From Candidatus Baldrarchaeota archaeon (GTDB lineage: Archaea; Asgardarchaeota; Baldrarchaeia; Baldrarchaeales; DXJG01), in the NCBI GenBank assembly GCA_030587435.1, contig JAUQZC010000018.1, positions 1-10,240 on the forward strand: DNA of 10,240 bases, written 5' to 3'. This document shows, one piece after another, positions 1-7,063 of this stretch. The stretch's first letter is position 1; every line of letters begins with the position of its first letter. Made by a program: the position numbers and the translations under genes. The notes under the pieces were generated by a model that had not been told where the DNA came from, ran no database searches, and saw nothing but the letters and a program-made list of their open reading frames with translations.

Positions 1-192
1 AACTTTACCAACACCATTCAAATGATAAGCAATGAGAGCTAAAATCTCATCCTCAGGAGTTCCATCACCAATAACAATAAAACACCTCAACTCCTCAACA
101 ACACTAACCAATACATCGAAACTCAACATTCTAGAAACTCTAACAATATTTCTCACAACACTATCAACCGTCATAAACGGATAAAGCTTCAT
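1..192 (-). CDS. Partial hypothetical protein (N-terminal 64 residues), probable partner of the ATPase
   Basis: This reading frame starts with ATG at 192-190 and stays open to the left edge of the window, so only the first 64 codons are visible. Its ATG overlaps the TGA of the upstream ATPase in an ATGA arrangement, which implies translational coupling and a joint function. The visible part begins MKLYPFMTVDSVVRNIVRVS and continues through a helix-rich stretch to a segment with FIVIGDGTPEDEIL, which looks like a beta strand followed by an acidic turn. I do not recognise the family. ATPases of this type in archaea and bacteria are often followed by a small partner or TOPRIM-like protein, but no TOPRIM motif can be confirmed in this fragment. 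The coupling is seen directly; the partnership is inferred. Confidence 0.7.
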   Translation of the reverse strand, partial: MKLYPFMTVDSVVRNIVRVSRMLSFDVLVSVVEELRCFIVIGDGTPEDEILALIAYHLNGVGKV

Positions 193-1223
193 AGCAGGTA
201 AGGCTCCCCAACCCTAATATCAATACCAGCCTTCCAAAGCTCCTCAACATCCCTCAAACTCAAACCTTTCGACTTCAACACACCTCTTTCAAGCGTCAAC
301 AAATAAATTCTAACATCTTTATCCTCTACAAGGCCAGCTATTGTCCTTAAAGCCTCAATACTATGAGTAGACAAAACCACTTGAACCCCCTTATCCACAA
401 GATCAGCAACCCAACGAGCCACAAACAAAAGCATCCTGGGATTCATATGGGCTTCAACATCATCCCACAGCAAAACCCCCGGTTTCACAAGCTCGTAAAG
501 AAGCATTAACGTCACAAGAGTCCGCACACCATCACCTAAATCACCAACTCTAACTCTCCTACCATCATCCAAATACACGTACGGAGCTACCTCATCCCCA
601 AAAAACGGTTCCAATGTCAAATCTAAATAATTCTCATGAACAAGCCTAGAAACAGTTCTCGCCACCCTAGTGCTAGCCCCAGAATTAACCACAGTAGCCC
701 ACACACTCCTAATATAATCCCAACCCGATTTAACTAAATACGATTGAAATAGTAATGTGTTTTTCATGAAAAATCCAGTTTTAACAGGTCTAATATCTCG
801 AAAATGGACAAAAAAGCCTACCAAATCCTTACTTGCTAAGGAGGATGCATCAAGAGTGATGGGCACCGAAGCTGATTCAATAGAGTACACTTTAATTTCA
901 TCACTCTTTGTCAAAAATACTGTTGAACAGATTTTTTTACGTATTTTACAGGATATTAAAGCATTTTCGGCCATATAATTATGCAATAAAAACCTAAAAT
1001 CCAAACTTTTTAGAGTTTCGTGCAAAAAACGAACAAGCCTTATTGCTTCCATAGGAGGAAAACCGAATGGAACTTCTCGAAATGGATTGGGAGCTAGGAA
1101 AAGAGCTTCAAGTAATGTTGTTTTCCCAGAGTTGTTACCACCTAAAAGAATAGTTAATGGAGCTAACTCTAATTCTCCTTCCCTAATACCTTTGAAATTT
1201 CTCAGCACAATCTTCTCAATCAT
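189..1223 (-). CDS. AAA/ABC-type ATPase (AAA_21/RecF/OLD-like)
   Basis: A 344-residue soluble ATPase of the SMC/RecF/OLD-like ABC group. The start MIEKIVLRNFKGI is the usual first strand of these proteins. Walker A is GGNNSGKT at residues 28-35. The signature-like motif LGDGVRT is at 229-235, Walker B VLLWDDVEAHMNP at about 250-262, and the switch motif STHS with His287 near 285-288. The middle (about 45-200) is the variable lid region and resembles nothing I can name. There is no nuclease domain after the ATPase core, so this is a stand-alone ATPase rather than a full OLD protein. Its TGA overlaps the ATG of the next gene. Relatives act in repair or phage-defence pairs or are of unknown function; which applies here cannot be read from the sequence. 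The ATG start is supported by homology-like N-terminal content and an upstream TATA-like box. Confidence 0.9.
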   Translation of the reverse strand: MIEKIVLRNFKGIREGELELAPLTILLGGNNSGKTTLLEALFLAPNPFREVPFGFPPMEAIRLVRFLHETLKSLDFRFLLHNYMAENALISCKIRKKICSTVFLTKSDEIKVYSIESASVPITLDASSLASKDLVGFFVHFRDIRPVKTGFFMKNTLLFQSYLVKSGWDYIRSVWATVVNSGASTRVARTVSRLVHENYLDLTLEPFFGDEVAPYVYLDDGRRVRVGDLGDGVRTLVTLMLLYELVKPGVLLWDDVEAHMNPRMLLFVARWVADLVDKGVQVVLSTHSIEALRTIAGLVEDKDVRIYLLTLERGVLKSKGLSLRDVEELWKAGIDIRVGEPYLL

Positions 1224-1268
1224 ATATATCCAAACCTGCCCCTTCTAAATAAAACTTCGCTGATACAA

Positions 1269-1278
1269 CTTATAAAAC
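1269..1278 (-). promoter_or_regulatory. TATA-like box upstream of the ATPase gene
   Basis: On the minus strand the sequence reads GTTTTATAAG, centred about 50 bases before the ATG at 1223. Transcription would start near 1247 and leave a leader of roughly 25 bases containing an AGAAGGGGCAGG purine-rich stretch. A second AT-rich element (GTTTTATTT, about 1247-1255) lies closer and is an alternative. Assigned from position and composition only. Confidence 0.4.
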
Positions 1279-1414
1279 AAATTATTAAACTTTGACACAC
1301 ATTACAATTACACTACTAATTACAATGTAATATGCTGTTGGGCAACAATATAAATCTAGCCTAAAAAGACAACATGGATCCTTCTTTTTCTAGAGAATCT
1401 AGGAAGCCCCTTAA

Positions 1415-1634
1415 AACTTAACCAAAATATATAGATTTAGTAGCACGCTAGGGAAGTACGGGATAAGGAAGAAGTACTCAGTAAAAAGAAACATAACAGC
1501 AGAGTCAAAAGAGTTATAAAAGAACTAACTCCATTACGCCGAACCTTAACAAGCAAATCGTAATTTTATCCATCTCAACTATACTTCTAGCTATCTTTTT
1601 ATGCCAATCCCTTAGGAACATTCCTACAAAATAA
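1415..1634 (+). pseudogene. Decayed plus-strand gene remnant with a membrane segment
   Basis: Two overlapping plus-strand frames look like pieces of one broken protein. Frame one is open from 1415 to a TAA at 1517-1519 and contains KYGIRKKYSVKRNITAESKE. Frame two is open from 1497 to a TAA at 1632-1634 and contains SITPNLNKQIVILSISTILL, continuing as a hydrophobic helix to AIFLCQSLRNIPTK. A shift of frame near 1500-1517 would join them into a basic segment followed by one membrane helix. There is no ATG, GTG or TTG start for the first piece. A third frame here (1444-1563) is also open, so the assignment is uncertain. The stretch 1440-1540 is purine-rich on the plus strand, unlike its surroundings, which fits former plus-strand coding. 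The family is not recognised. Confidence 0.35.
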
Positions 1635-1664
1635 ATTTCATACCATCAACAACCCTAACAGTAA

Positions 1665-1913
1665 ATGACGCTTAAACATCCCCTTCCAAAAAACATTTTA
1701 AAGCCCCCTAGCTTTAAGTAAACAGCTAAAAACGCGATAGACAAAATAGACAACATTTCAAGGCAAATACTCCAAGAAACAGGAACAAAACTAAATGAAA
1801 TCGAACACATCCTTTTCTGGCTAAGCATCGCACTCGAAGATCTAAGAAAAAAGAAACAACCATTACAACAAAAACTTAAAAGAAAAATTCCACAACACAA
1901 CATACACCCCTAA
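1665..1913 (+). pseudogene. Decayed plus-strand remnant encoding a coiled-coil tail
   Basis: A plus-strand frame begins at ATG 1665, meets an in-frame TAA at 1719-1721, and is then open from 1722 to a TAA at 1911-1913. The second part encodes an amphipathic helical protein, including DKIDNISRQILQETGTKLNE and then EIEHILFWLSIALEDLRKKK, with leucines and isoleucines at heptad-like spacing and a basic tail. No start codon exists after the internal stop, so it is not expressible as a normal gene. The opposite strand has a cysteine- and phenylalanine-rich open frame at 1903-1655, which is what the complement of a Gln/Thr/Lys-rich protein gives. The piece may be the 3' end of the same former gene as 1415-1634 (a membrane helix followed by a coiled coil), but that link is inference. 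Confidence 0.45.
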
Positions 1914-2012
1914 TTTTTATCCCACTCCAATTTAAGAAGCAAATACCACAAATTAACAAAATAATCCGAACAGCATTGATTGAATTCCACAGAAATACAG
2001 AAAAATTTAAAA
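1914..2012. other. Short spacer between the remnant and the toxin gene
   Basis: AT-rich, G-poor sequence with no coherent frame on either strand. It holds the T-rich stretch that may end the toxin-antitoxin transcript. Confidence 0.5.
1998..2012 (-). terminator. Possible oligo-T terminator of the toxin-antitoxin operon
   Basis: Immediately after the toxin stop the minus strand reads TTTTAAATTTTTC. Archaeal transcription commonly ends at such T-runs without a hairpin. Position is right, but the region is AT-rich, so this is only suggestive. Confidence 0.4.
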
Positions 2013-2273
2013 CTAAATCTCCCTATAAAATTCTTCTTTCTTAGCCAATTTTACCACAACTACCTCATTCTTCTCAAAATTCACAATAAAGGCAACCCTA
2101 TACTTACCAACCCTCTTCCTAAAAACACCTTTCAACCCTTTCAAAGGCTTCACATCACCTAAAAACGGATTATCCCTCATCTCCCTAATTGCTCGAAGAA
2201 CCCTCTCCCTATCTTCCTTAGATAGAATCTTTACTTCCTTCAAAACTCTCCTATGAATAAGAACCTTAAACAT
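2013..2273 (-). CDS. relE: RelE/ParE-superfamily mRNA interferase toxin
   Basis: An 86-residue toxin starting MFKVLIHRRVLKEVKILSKE. It has the usual RelE order: first strand (FKVLIHRRV), two helices (LSKEDRERVLRAIREMRDNP), then the PLKGLKG turn, the strand RVGKYRVAFIVNF containing the conserved basic Gly-x-Tyr-Arg core, and a closing VVVVKLAKKEEFY strand resembling the IGHRKxVY end of bacterial relatives. RelE proteins bind the ribosomal A site and cleave mRNA; the basic residues around RKRVGKYR are the expected active-site set. The start is fixed by GAGGAG just before ATG 2273-2271; this Shine-Dalgarno lies within the last codons of the antitoxin gene, and the two genes overlap by 8 bases. 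An in-frame start 18 bases upstream is less likely because the site would then sit inside the coding region. It is paired with the antitoxin directly upstream. Confidence 0.9.
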   Translation of the reverse strand: MFKVLIHRRVLKEVKILSKEDRERVLRAIREMRDNPFLGDVKPLKGLKGVFRKRVGKYRVAFIVNFEKNEVVVVKLAKKEEFYREI

Positions 2274-2466
2274 TCTCCTCAAACTCTTCAAAAGAAATAA
2301 ACTCTTTCATCCTACCCTCAAAATAATCCTTCAACCTCTCCCTAATCTCCTCAACTTCCTCTCTAGACACGTCTTCTCCCTCCTCAAACAACAACAAATA
2401 CAACGCCCTTTCCAAAACATCAACCCTCTTCTCAAGCTCCAAAAGCCTCGACTCCACAACAAACAC
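2266..2466 (-). CDS. Antitoxin partner of the RelE toxin
   Basis: A small acidic protein of about 66 residues ending EEFEENV, overlapping the start of the RelE gene by 8 bases. The N-terminal half (ESRLLELEKRVDVLERALYL) has leucine heptads typical of a dimerising coiled coil. The C-terminal half is rich in Glu with scattered aromatic residues (DYFEGRMKEFISFEEF), as expected for the segment that wraps round a basic RelE toxin. No ribbon-helix-helix or other DNA-binding fold is evident, so autoregulation is not assured. The start is uncertain: TTG 2469 directly abuts the purine-rich AGGGTAGG site (2477-2470), while GTG 2466 has better spacing and was chosen; GTG 2457 is also possible. Identified mainly by size, charge and position; toxin neutralisation is inferred. 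Confidence 0.8.
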   Translation of the reverse strand: MFVVESRLLELEKRVDVLERALYLLLFEEGEDVSREEVEEIRERLKDYFEGRMKEFISFEEFEENV

Positions 2467-2515
2467 CAACCTACCCTATATTAACACACCAAACTCCCAT
2501 AATACATTAACAACA

Positions 2516-2763
2516 ATCCATATAAAAATACCCAACAAACCCAAAAAACCTAAAAAACCGAACGTACCTAGCGAAATGATTACATTTGAAAAGAAAGTTA
2601 AAAGAATCTTCAGAAAATAGAATACTGTGAAAAACTTGCAAAACCAGTTCCTCAACTCAACAAATTACCAAAACATGCTCAAACTACACAATTCTGTCAA
2701 AATACCAATCAACATCTACAAAAGGTTAATAAGCAGTTAAATTTCTTAAAGAACAACCAATAG
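2516..2763 (+). pseudogene. Decayed plus-strand gene remnant with a coiled-coil end
   Basis: Frame one is open from 2516 to a TAG at 2618-2620 and encodes a lysine/proline-rich run (IPNKPKKPKKPNVPSEM) followed by ITFEKKVKRIFRK. Frame two is open from 2602 to a TAG at 2761-2763 and encodes NLQKIEYCEKLAKPVPQLNK, then a helical end NQHLQKVNKQLNFLKNNQ. A single frameshift between 2602 and 2617 joins them into one coherent hydrophilic protein of about 80 residues. Only one ATG (2576) is available, inside the first frame. The direction is opposite to all intact neighbours. No family is recognised. The low-complexity Lys/Pro part could be chance in this A/C-rich strand; the second frame is the stronger evidence. 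Confidence 0.45.
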
Positions 2764-2795
2764 AACCCAAAATTTCCCTTCCCCCAGATATTAGA

Positions 2796-3001
2796 TTACG
2801 AATAAGGTTCTCCCATACTTATTGCTTTCTTAACTGCTTGCAACATTTTACCATACGGCAACCCTTTAAACGAAGCTATCAATTTCGATACAGGAAAACT
2901 TCAGCCACCACATTAACGTATTCCCTTCATCCAAGCACAATAACTCTATCATATTAATTTAACCCAATTTTATCAGCTTGCTTTCTAAACAGTTCCACCC
3001 T
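2796..3001 (-). pseudogene. Decayed minus-strand gene, possibly DUF6884/YaaA-like C-terminus
   Basis: Going leftwards on the minus strand, the frame from 3001 reads VELFRKQADKIGLN, a TAA, YDRVIVLG, a TGA, then REYVNVVAEVF. One base of shift in a TTTT run near 2895 leads into PVSKLIASFKGLPYGKMLQA, followed by VKKAISMGEPYS and a TAA at 2798-2796. The segments make a continuous sensible protein only if two stops and one frameshift are ignored, which is the mark of a pseudogene. The pattern ADKI, YD, VIVLGxxEYV, then a GLPYGKMLQAVK-like end resembles small DUF6884-type proteins, but this is a weak match from memory. The start is missing: it abuts the end of the large protease gene at 3028. It lies in the 558-base gap between that gene and the antitoxin. 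Confidence 0.6.
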
Positions 3002-3027
3002 TTAATATTGAGGCCATTACATTTGTG

Positions 3028-6000
3028 TTAACTCCTTTTTCTTAGTATAACGGAGATTACTGCACCAACAGCAAGACCAACAACACTACCAGTGATAATA
3101 CCCACACGATAAGTTTCAGCTTTTACTTTTTTAATTACTGGACTAATATTCTTAGTTATAACAAATACGGTATCACTACTTTTATCTCCAGCAACATCAA
3201 CAACTGTAACAGTTATTCTATGTGTACCGTCATTCAAGATAGTTGAATTCCAATCAAAACTCGTTAAGCCAGTAACGTCATAAACAATATCATCAATAAT
3301 TAACAGAGTTTGTTTTATTTCTCCCTCACTACTCCACGAAATCTTTACTACACCTGACACCTCAGAATTATTAGTTGGCGAAAGTATTCGCACAGATGGA
3401 ACCGTGTTGTTAACAATCACCCATGTTACTGCACAATCCATATTATCAACAGCATCTCTCACGGTTATAGAAATTGTATGATTACCATCGCTAACTTTAG
3501 TAGTGTCCCACAAATAAGATGTTTGACCCATAACATCAATCTTTTTTCCATCTATTGAAAGGACAATATCATCGATCACTGTATTTTCCGTATCAATCTC
3601 CCATCTAATACTAACTGTGCCGTGAACAACACTACCAACAACAGGACTGGTCAAATCCACATCAACAGACCTTTCGAAACCACCCAAAACATGTCCGCTT
3701 GCAAGGGAAACATCCAACGGGTTTCTAGCATCCGGCTCACTCCATTCGGTAGGATCAATCAAAGCCAGCTTAGGATCCCCGTAAAGAACATATTGCACTG
3801 AGACCCCGCCAAAAACAGGACACCTAATATAGCTATCAAAGTTTATTATCTTAGAAACGTAACCAGCATAGTAATTGTAACTAGTTTCATTTATAGCTTT
3901 CAGCAATGCTTCACCAAAAGTCTTACCAGAGTACAATTCTTTAACAAATAAGGCAGGAGCATAACCATAACCAAAATACAGTGTTCTTATGTCTGCAGTT
4001 ACCGCTAAAGCTCCATGCCTCATCAAGATTACGGGAATTTGAGACGAGCCAACTAAACACGCCATAAACACACATACAGCAGAATGAACATTTTCAAGAT
4101 TCTCATCCAACTCAGTGCCCCACACATCGTCGACAATCATGTCCCAAGGGTTAACTATACCATCACCATCTGTATCCGGGTTATCCGCAGAGCCATTTAC
4201 CTCATAAGCTCGCCAACCCGTATCATTATAGCAAATTCCTAGTGCTCCAGGTCCAAAAGGCTTATAATTCCACCAAGTATATCCCTGCCCTCCATGATCC
4301 GCATAATACCATAAAGCAACTCCATCATTCAAAGCATCATAGACCTCATATTCACCGATATGGTATACCATCTGATGCTTCGTTGAACTTGTTAGAAGAG
4401 CATCATCCACAGTAACATTTTCACCAAAATTAGTAAGTATCCACCAACCACACTGGTAAGCAACAAGCGTATCCAGTACCTTATCATAATTTGGGTTAGC
4501 ACCAATCAATGCAGGATAGAGAATCGACCTATCTATAAATATCACATCTTCTTCAGCCGAATACCCAGGAATCCTACCAGACATCACTCCACCTACTATT
4601 GCCCTTTCAAAAGTCACCATCACATCTTCAATGGAAGCAACAGTAACCACATAGCTTATTGAATCACCTGTGATCCCTTCAAACCAATCAAAAAATGCAT
4701 TAGACAGTTCATTCATCCAATAGAAATGTGGAGCTTTGAATTCTTCAAGCCAAGAATCATGTGAATACCATAAACGCCCCCAAGTGGCTTCCGCCAAATT
4801 AACAACCCTCTTAGCCAAACCATTAAAAGATAACACTGGTATTCCATGATATGACGCTAATAAAGCAGCTGGAACAAAAAAGTTTCCATCCGGAACAGTC
4901 AAAACAACACCTCTTTCCTCACTCAAAGAATATATAAAGGAAACAACTTCCGATAAGGAGTCAAGCACATTAACAGACTCAACTACAATATTTTGAAGGT
5001 CACTTATCACATTTTCAGAAATTAAATCATAAGGATCAACAACTACAATATTTCTTACACCTAAAACCTTAAGCACCTTAAGAGTGCTCTCCGGCAAATA
5101 ATCGTTAGCAACATACAACAATGGACAATCCATCAAAGATGCAATAACAGCACCATTACTAGCAGATTCAAAATACTTAGGCAAATCCTCGGAATATGTT
5201 TCAATACTATAGTACACCCTATAATCAGTTTTTTCATTCAAAAAATCAGAGGAAGGATCACACCACACAACAATAGTCCAATCACCAGAAACCGGATATT
5301 TAACGGAAACATACGACAAATAAGGATCCTCTCCTTCATACATGTCACCAAAAATCCAATCACCATAAGGATCAATTAACGCTACATGAACACTATCACT
5401 ATATACAGAATTCGAAACATCTAAATGAACAGTAAGCAACGACGCATTTTCAGGGACACTTAAAGTGTACTTACGTGTCGCTTTTATCTGATCAACCCTA
5501 GCATAAGCTACGATTGAACTACCCAGAGACACATTCTCACCAAACAAGGAAAACTTATACAACCCTGGAACCCCATTAACCCAAAACAATAAGTCACCAT
5601 ATGGTTCCTCAACATCCCATCCCTTAGCATATTCTCTTATCGTATGGGTGTTAAACGAATAGTCTACCACTTTCCCTCTAGGATCTATTAAATAAGCTGT
5701 TACCCAAGAATTAACAGAATAAGTTTCATTAGTATATAAGTAAACTCTAATCATTGATGTGTCTGAACTCACATAAAATGTAGAATTAAACCAAACACCC
5801 GAAGTAATTAGCGGTAAACGCGTCCAATATTTATAGTTCGACACCTTAAAACCCCACGAGGTAACAGAGGAATCTGTAGAAAGAACTATTCTCGCAGTGT
5901 CTCCTATAATAATATCAGTCCAAACATCACGATAAGAACCTGTAAAACTATTCACAAGATTTCCATATTTATCATATACATAAATATAATCGAAATATTT

Positions 6001-6816
6001 TTCCGTCGTAATGTTATCAAACTTTATCTGCAAAGCTTGCGCGTCGGGCTTTTGAATCACATATTCCTCCCACATATCATTGTAATAAGGATGAGGAGAT
6101 TCTAAGGGAGGAGCAAAGGCAACATAGTGAAGATTCTCAGGACCAACATAAGTAGACACAACATAGTTACCTTCAGTTACATTAAAGAAAGTACCATTAA
6201 ACATACCTTGAACATTCTTCAATCCGTCGAGAGCACTCCCAACAGGCACAATCACCACGTTCTCCGAATTCGCCCAACTATCAAGAGCAATTTTAGTAGC
6301 ATATTCAAAAGGATTTTCAGCTACAATTTTAAAAACACTATCTACACCAAGAAAATCTTCCATACAATCAACAAAATTCTCACTATAGGGTCCTATAAAA
6401 TCTAGAGTAACTACTCCATCCCAATGATTGCAGTATTCCCTCCAATCCTCAAGTAAATACTTACTAACTTCTGGATAACCGAAAACAATAGGGGAAACAT
6501 AAAGATTTCCCAAATTATCTCTAAAAACATTATTTGGTATCGACGCCAAAAAAGCATACTCATCAACATAAGAAGAAGGATCAGAGTAGACAAAACTAAC
6601 CTTTCTAACCGGAACAATACCACTATCAAAACCTTTTTTATCAAAGAGAGAAACTTTACCAACATCATTAAACACACAATCCAAATCATTACAACTAAAA
6701 TACCCAGCATTACTCACAAACCCATTCACCCTCACATCAAATTCAGAAAAAACCGGAACAGCCAAAATAGCAGCGAATAAAATAAACATCAAGGATAGAA
6801 ACAACAACTTCTTCAC
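3028..6816 (-). CDS. Giant surface-anchored C25 (gingipain-like) peptidase with CUB, CWB2-like and Ig-like domains
   Basis: A 1262-residue exported protein read from GTG 6816. Rough order: signal peptide 1-24 (KKLLFLSLMFILFAAILAVP); an unassigned N-terminal part; CUB-like domain about 254-329 (YFDYIYVYDKYGNLVNSFTG, then GDTARIVLSTD); two PPC-like beta-sandwiches about 339-437 and 440-539; a CWB2-like alpha/beta region 547-666 (DCPLLYVANDYL, LKVLGVRNIVVVDP, AALLASYHGIPVLSF); a peptidase C25 domain about 754-1022 with candidate catalytic His841 in YYADHGGQG and Cys920 in VFMACLVGS; a calcium-loop-like DNPDTDGDGIVNPWD (878-892) between them; two related Ig-like repeats about 1054-1137 and 1139-1222; a membrane helix 1238-1258 and an RKRS tail. 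Some fifteen N-x-S/T sequons suggest glycosylation. Extracellular proteolysis is expected from the family. GTG is chosen because GGAGGTG (6829-6823) lies six bases before it; a TTG at 6834 would put this site inside the gene. Confidence 0.88.
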   Translation of the reverse strand: MKKLLFLSLMFILFAAILAVPVFSEFDVRVNGFVSNAGYFSCNDLDCVFNDVGKVSLFDKKGFDSGIVPVRKVSFVYSDPSSYVDEYAFLASIPNNVFRDNLGNLYVSPIVFGYPEVSKYLLEDWREYCNHWDGVVTLDFIGPYSENFVDCMEDFLGVDSVFKIVAENPFEYATKIALDSWANSENVVIVPVGSALDGLKNVQGMFNGTFFNVTEGNYVVSTYVGPENLHYVAFAPPLESPHPYYNDMWEEYVIQKPDAQALQIKFDNITTEKYFDYIYVYDKYGNLVNSFTGSYRDVWTDIIIGDTARIVLSTDSSVTSWGFKVSNYKYWTRLPLITSGVWFNSTFYVSSDTSMIRVYLYTNETYSVNSWVTAYLIDPRGKVVDYSFNTHTIREYAKGWDVEEPYGDLLFWVNGVPGLYKFSLFGENVSLGSSIVAYARVDQIKATRKYTLSVPENASLLTVHLDVSNSVYSDSVHVALIDPYGDWIFGDMYEGEDPYLSYVSVKYPVSGDWTIVVWCDPSSDFLNEKTDYRVYYSIETYSEDLPKYFESASNGAVIASLMDCPLLYVANDYLPESTLKVLKVLGVRNIVVVDPYDLISENVISDLQNIVVESVNVLDSLSEVVSFIYSLSEERGVVLTVPDGNFFVPAALLASYHGIPVLSFNGLAKRVVNLAEATWGRLWYSHDSWLEEFKAPHFYWMNELSNAFFDWFEGITGDSISYVVTVASIEDVMVTFERAIVGGVMSGRIPGYSAEEDVIFIDRSILYPALIGANPNYDKVLDTLVAYQCGWWILTNFGENVTVDDALLTSSTKHQMVYHIGEYEVYDALNDGVALWYYADHGGQGYTWWNYKPFGPGALGICYNDTGWRAYEVNGSADNPDTDGDGIVNPWDMIVDDVWGTELDENLENVHSAVCVFMACLVGSSQIPVILMRHGALAVTADIRTLYFGYGYAPALFVKELYSGKTFGEALLKAINETSYNYYAGYVSKIINFDSYIRCPVFGGVSVQYVLYGDPKLALIDPTEWSEPDARNPLDVSLASGHVLGGFERSVDVDLTSPVVGSVVHGTVSIRWEIDTENTVIDDIVLSIDGKKIDVMGQTSYLWDTTKVSDGNHTISITVRDAVDNMDCAVTWVIVNNTVPSVRILSPTNNSEVSGVVKISWSSEGEIKQTLLIIDDIVYDVTGLTSFDWNSTILNDGTHRITVTVVDVAGDKSSDTVFVITKNISPVIKKVKAETYRVGIITGSVVGLAVGAVISVILRKRS

Positions 6817-6822
6817 ACAAAA

Positions 6823-6829
6823 CACCTCC
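6823..6829 (-). promoter_or_regulatory. Strong Shine-Dalgarno that fixes the protease start
   Basis: GGAGGTG on the minus strand, six bases before GTG 6816-6814. It rules in GTG over the in-frame TTG at 6834-6832, which precedes it, and removes six residues from the longest reading frame. Confidence 0.8.
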
Positions 6830-6867
6830 TTCAACTCAAATTACTGAAATTAAACAACATCAATGAA

Positions 6868-6875
6868 ATATATAT
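6868..6875 (-). promoter_or_regulatory. TATA box of the protease gene
   Basis: The minus strand reads ATATATAT preceded by the purine-rich GGGAAATTAAGC, a plausible BRE-TATA pair. Initiation about 26 bases downstream (near 6845) would give a leader of about 29 bases that carries the GGAGGTG site. Confidence 0.5.
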
Positions 6876-6970
6876 GCTTAATTTCCCACCTTTTACATAG
6901 CTCACTTCAACCCACAATTCAAAAACAAAAAAGTTATCCACCAAAAAATAAACTTAAAAACAAAACTAAC

Positions 6971-7063
6971 CTAATAAAACAAAAACCACGCTAAAAACAA
7001 AGCAAACATCGCATTCAAAAGAATAACAATATTTACATAATTAAAAGCATACCCAAAATACTG
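6971..7063 (-). pseudogene. Possible membrane-helix remnant
   Basis: A 30-residue minus-strand frame between a TAA (7066-7064) and a TAG (6973-6971) encodes a strongly hydrophobic run that includes FNYVNIVILLNAMFALFLAW. It has no start codon at its beginning and overlaps the plus-strand remnant at 7045. In DNA this rich in A and T a hydrophobic frame can arise by chance, so it is only a weak candidate for the end of a lost membrane protein. Confidence 0.2.

Noticed and set aside
757..978. Plus-strand open frame inside the ATPase gene
   Set aside because: It lies wholly antisense to the well-supported ATPase and has no protein-like pattern or promoter.
1332..1345. Short inverted repeat TGTTG/CAACA and nearby ATTAC/GTAAT
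   Set aside because: Stems of five bases in AT-rich DNA are expected by chance; no gene or promoter depends on them.
1655..1903. Minus-strand 82-codon frame
   Set aside because: It is Cys/Phe/Ser-rich, as expected from the complement of the Gln/Thr/Lys-rich plus-strand remnant, which reads better as protein.
1980..2162. Plus-strand frame over the toxin gene
   Set aside because: Antisense to a clear RelE coding sequence.
6127..6405. Plus-strand 92-codon frame
   Set aside because: Antisense to the N-terminal part of the large peptidase; no independent support.
6411..6710. Minus-strand 99-codon frame in another phase
   Set aside because: It overlaps the peptidase gene in a different frame and its Leu/Met/Ile-rich sequence is a frame artefact.
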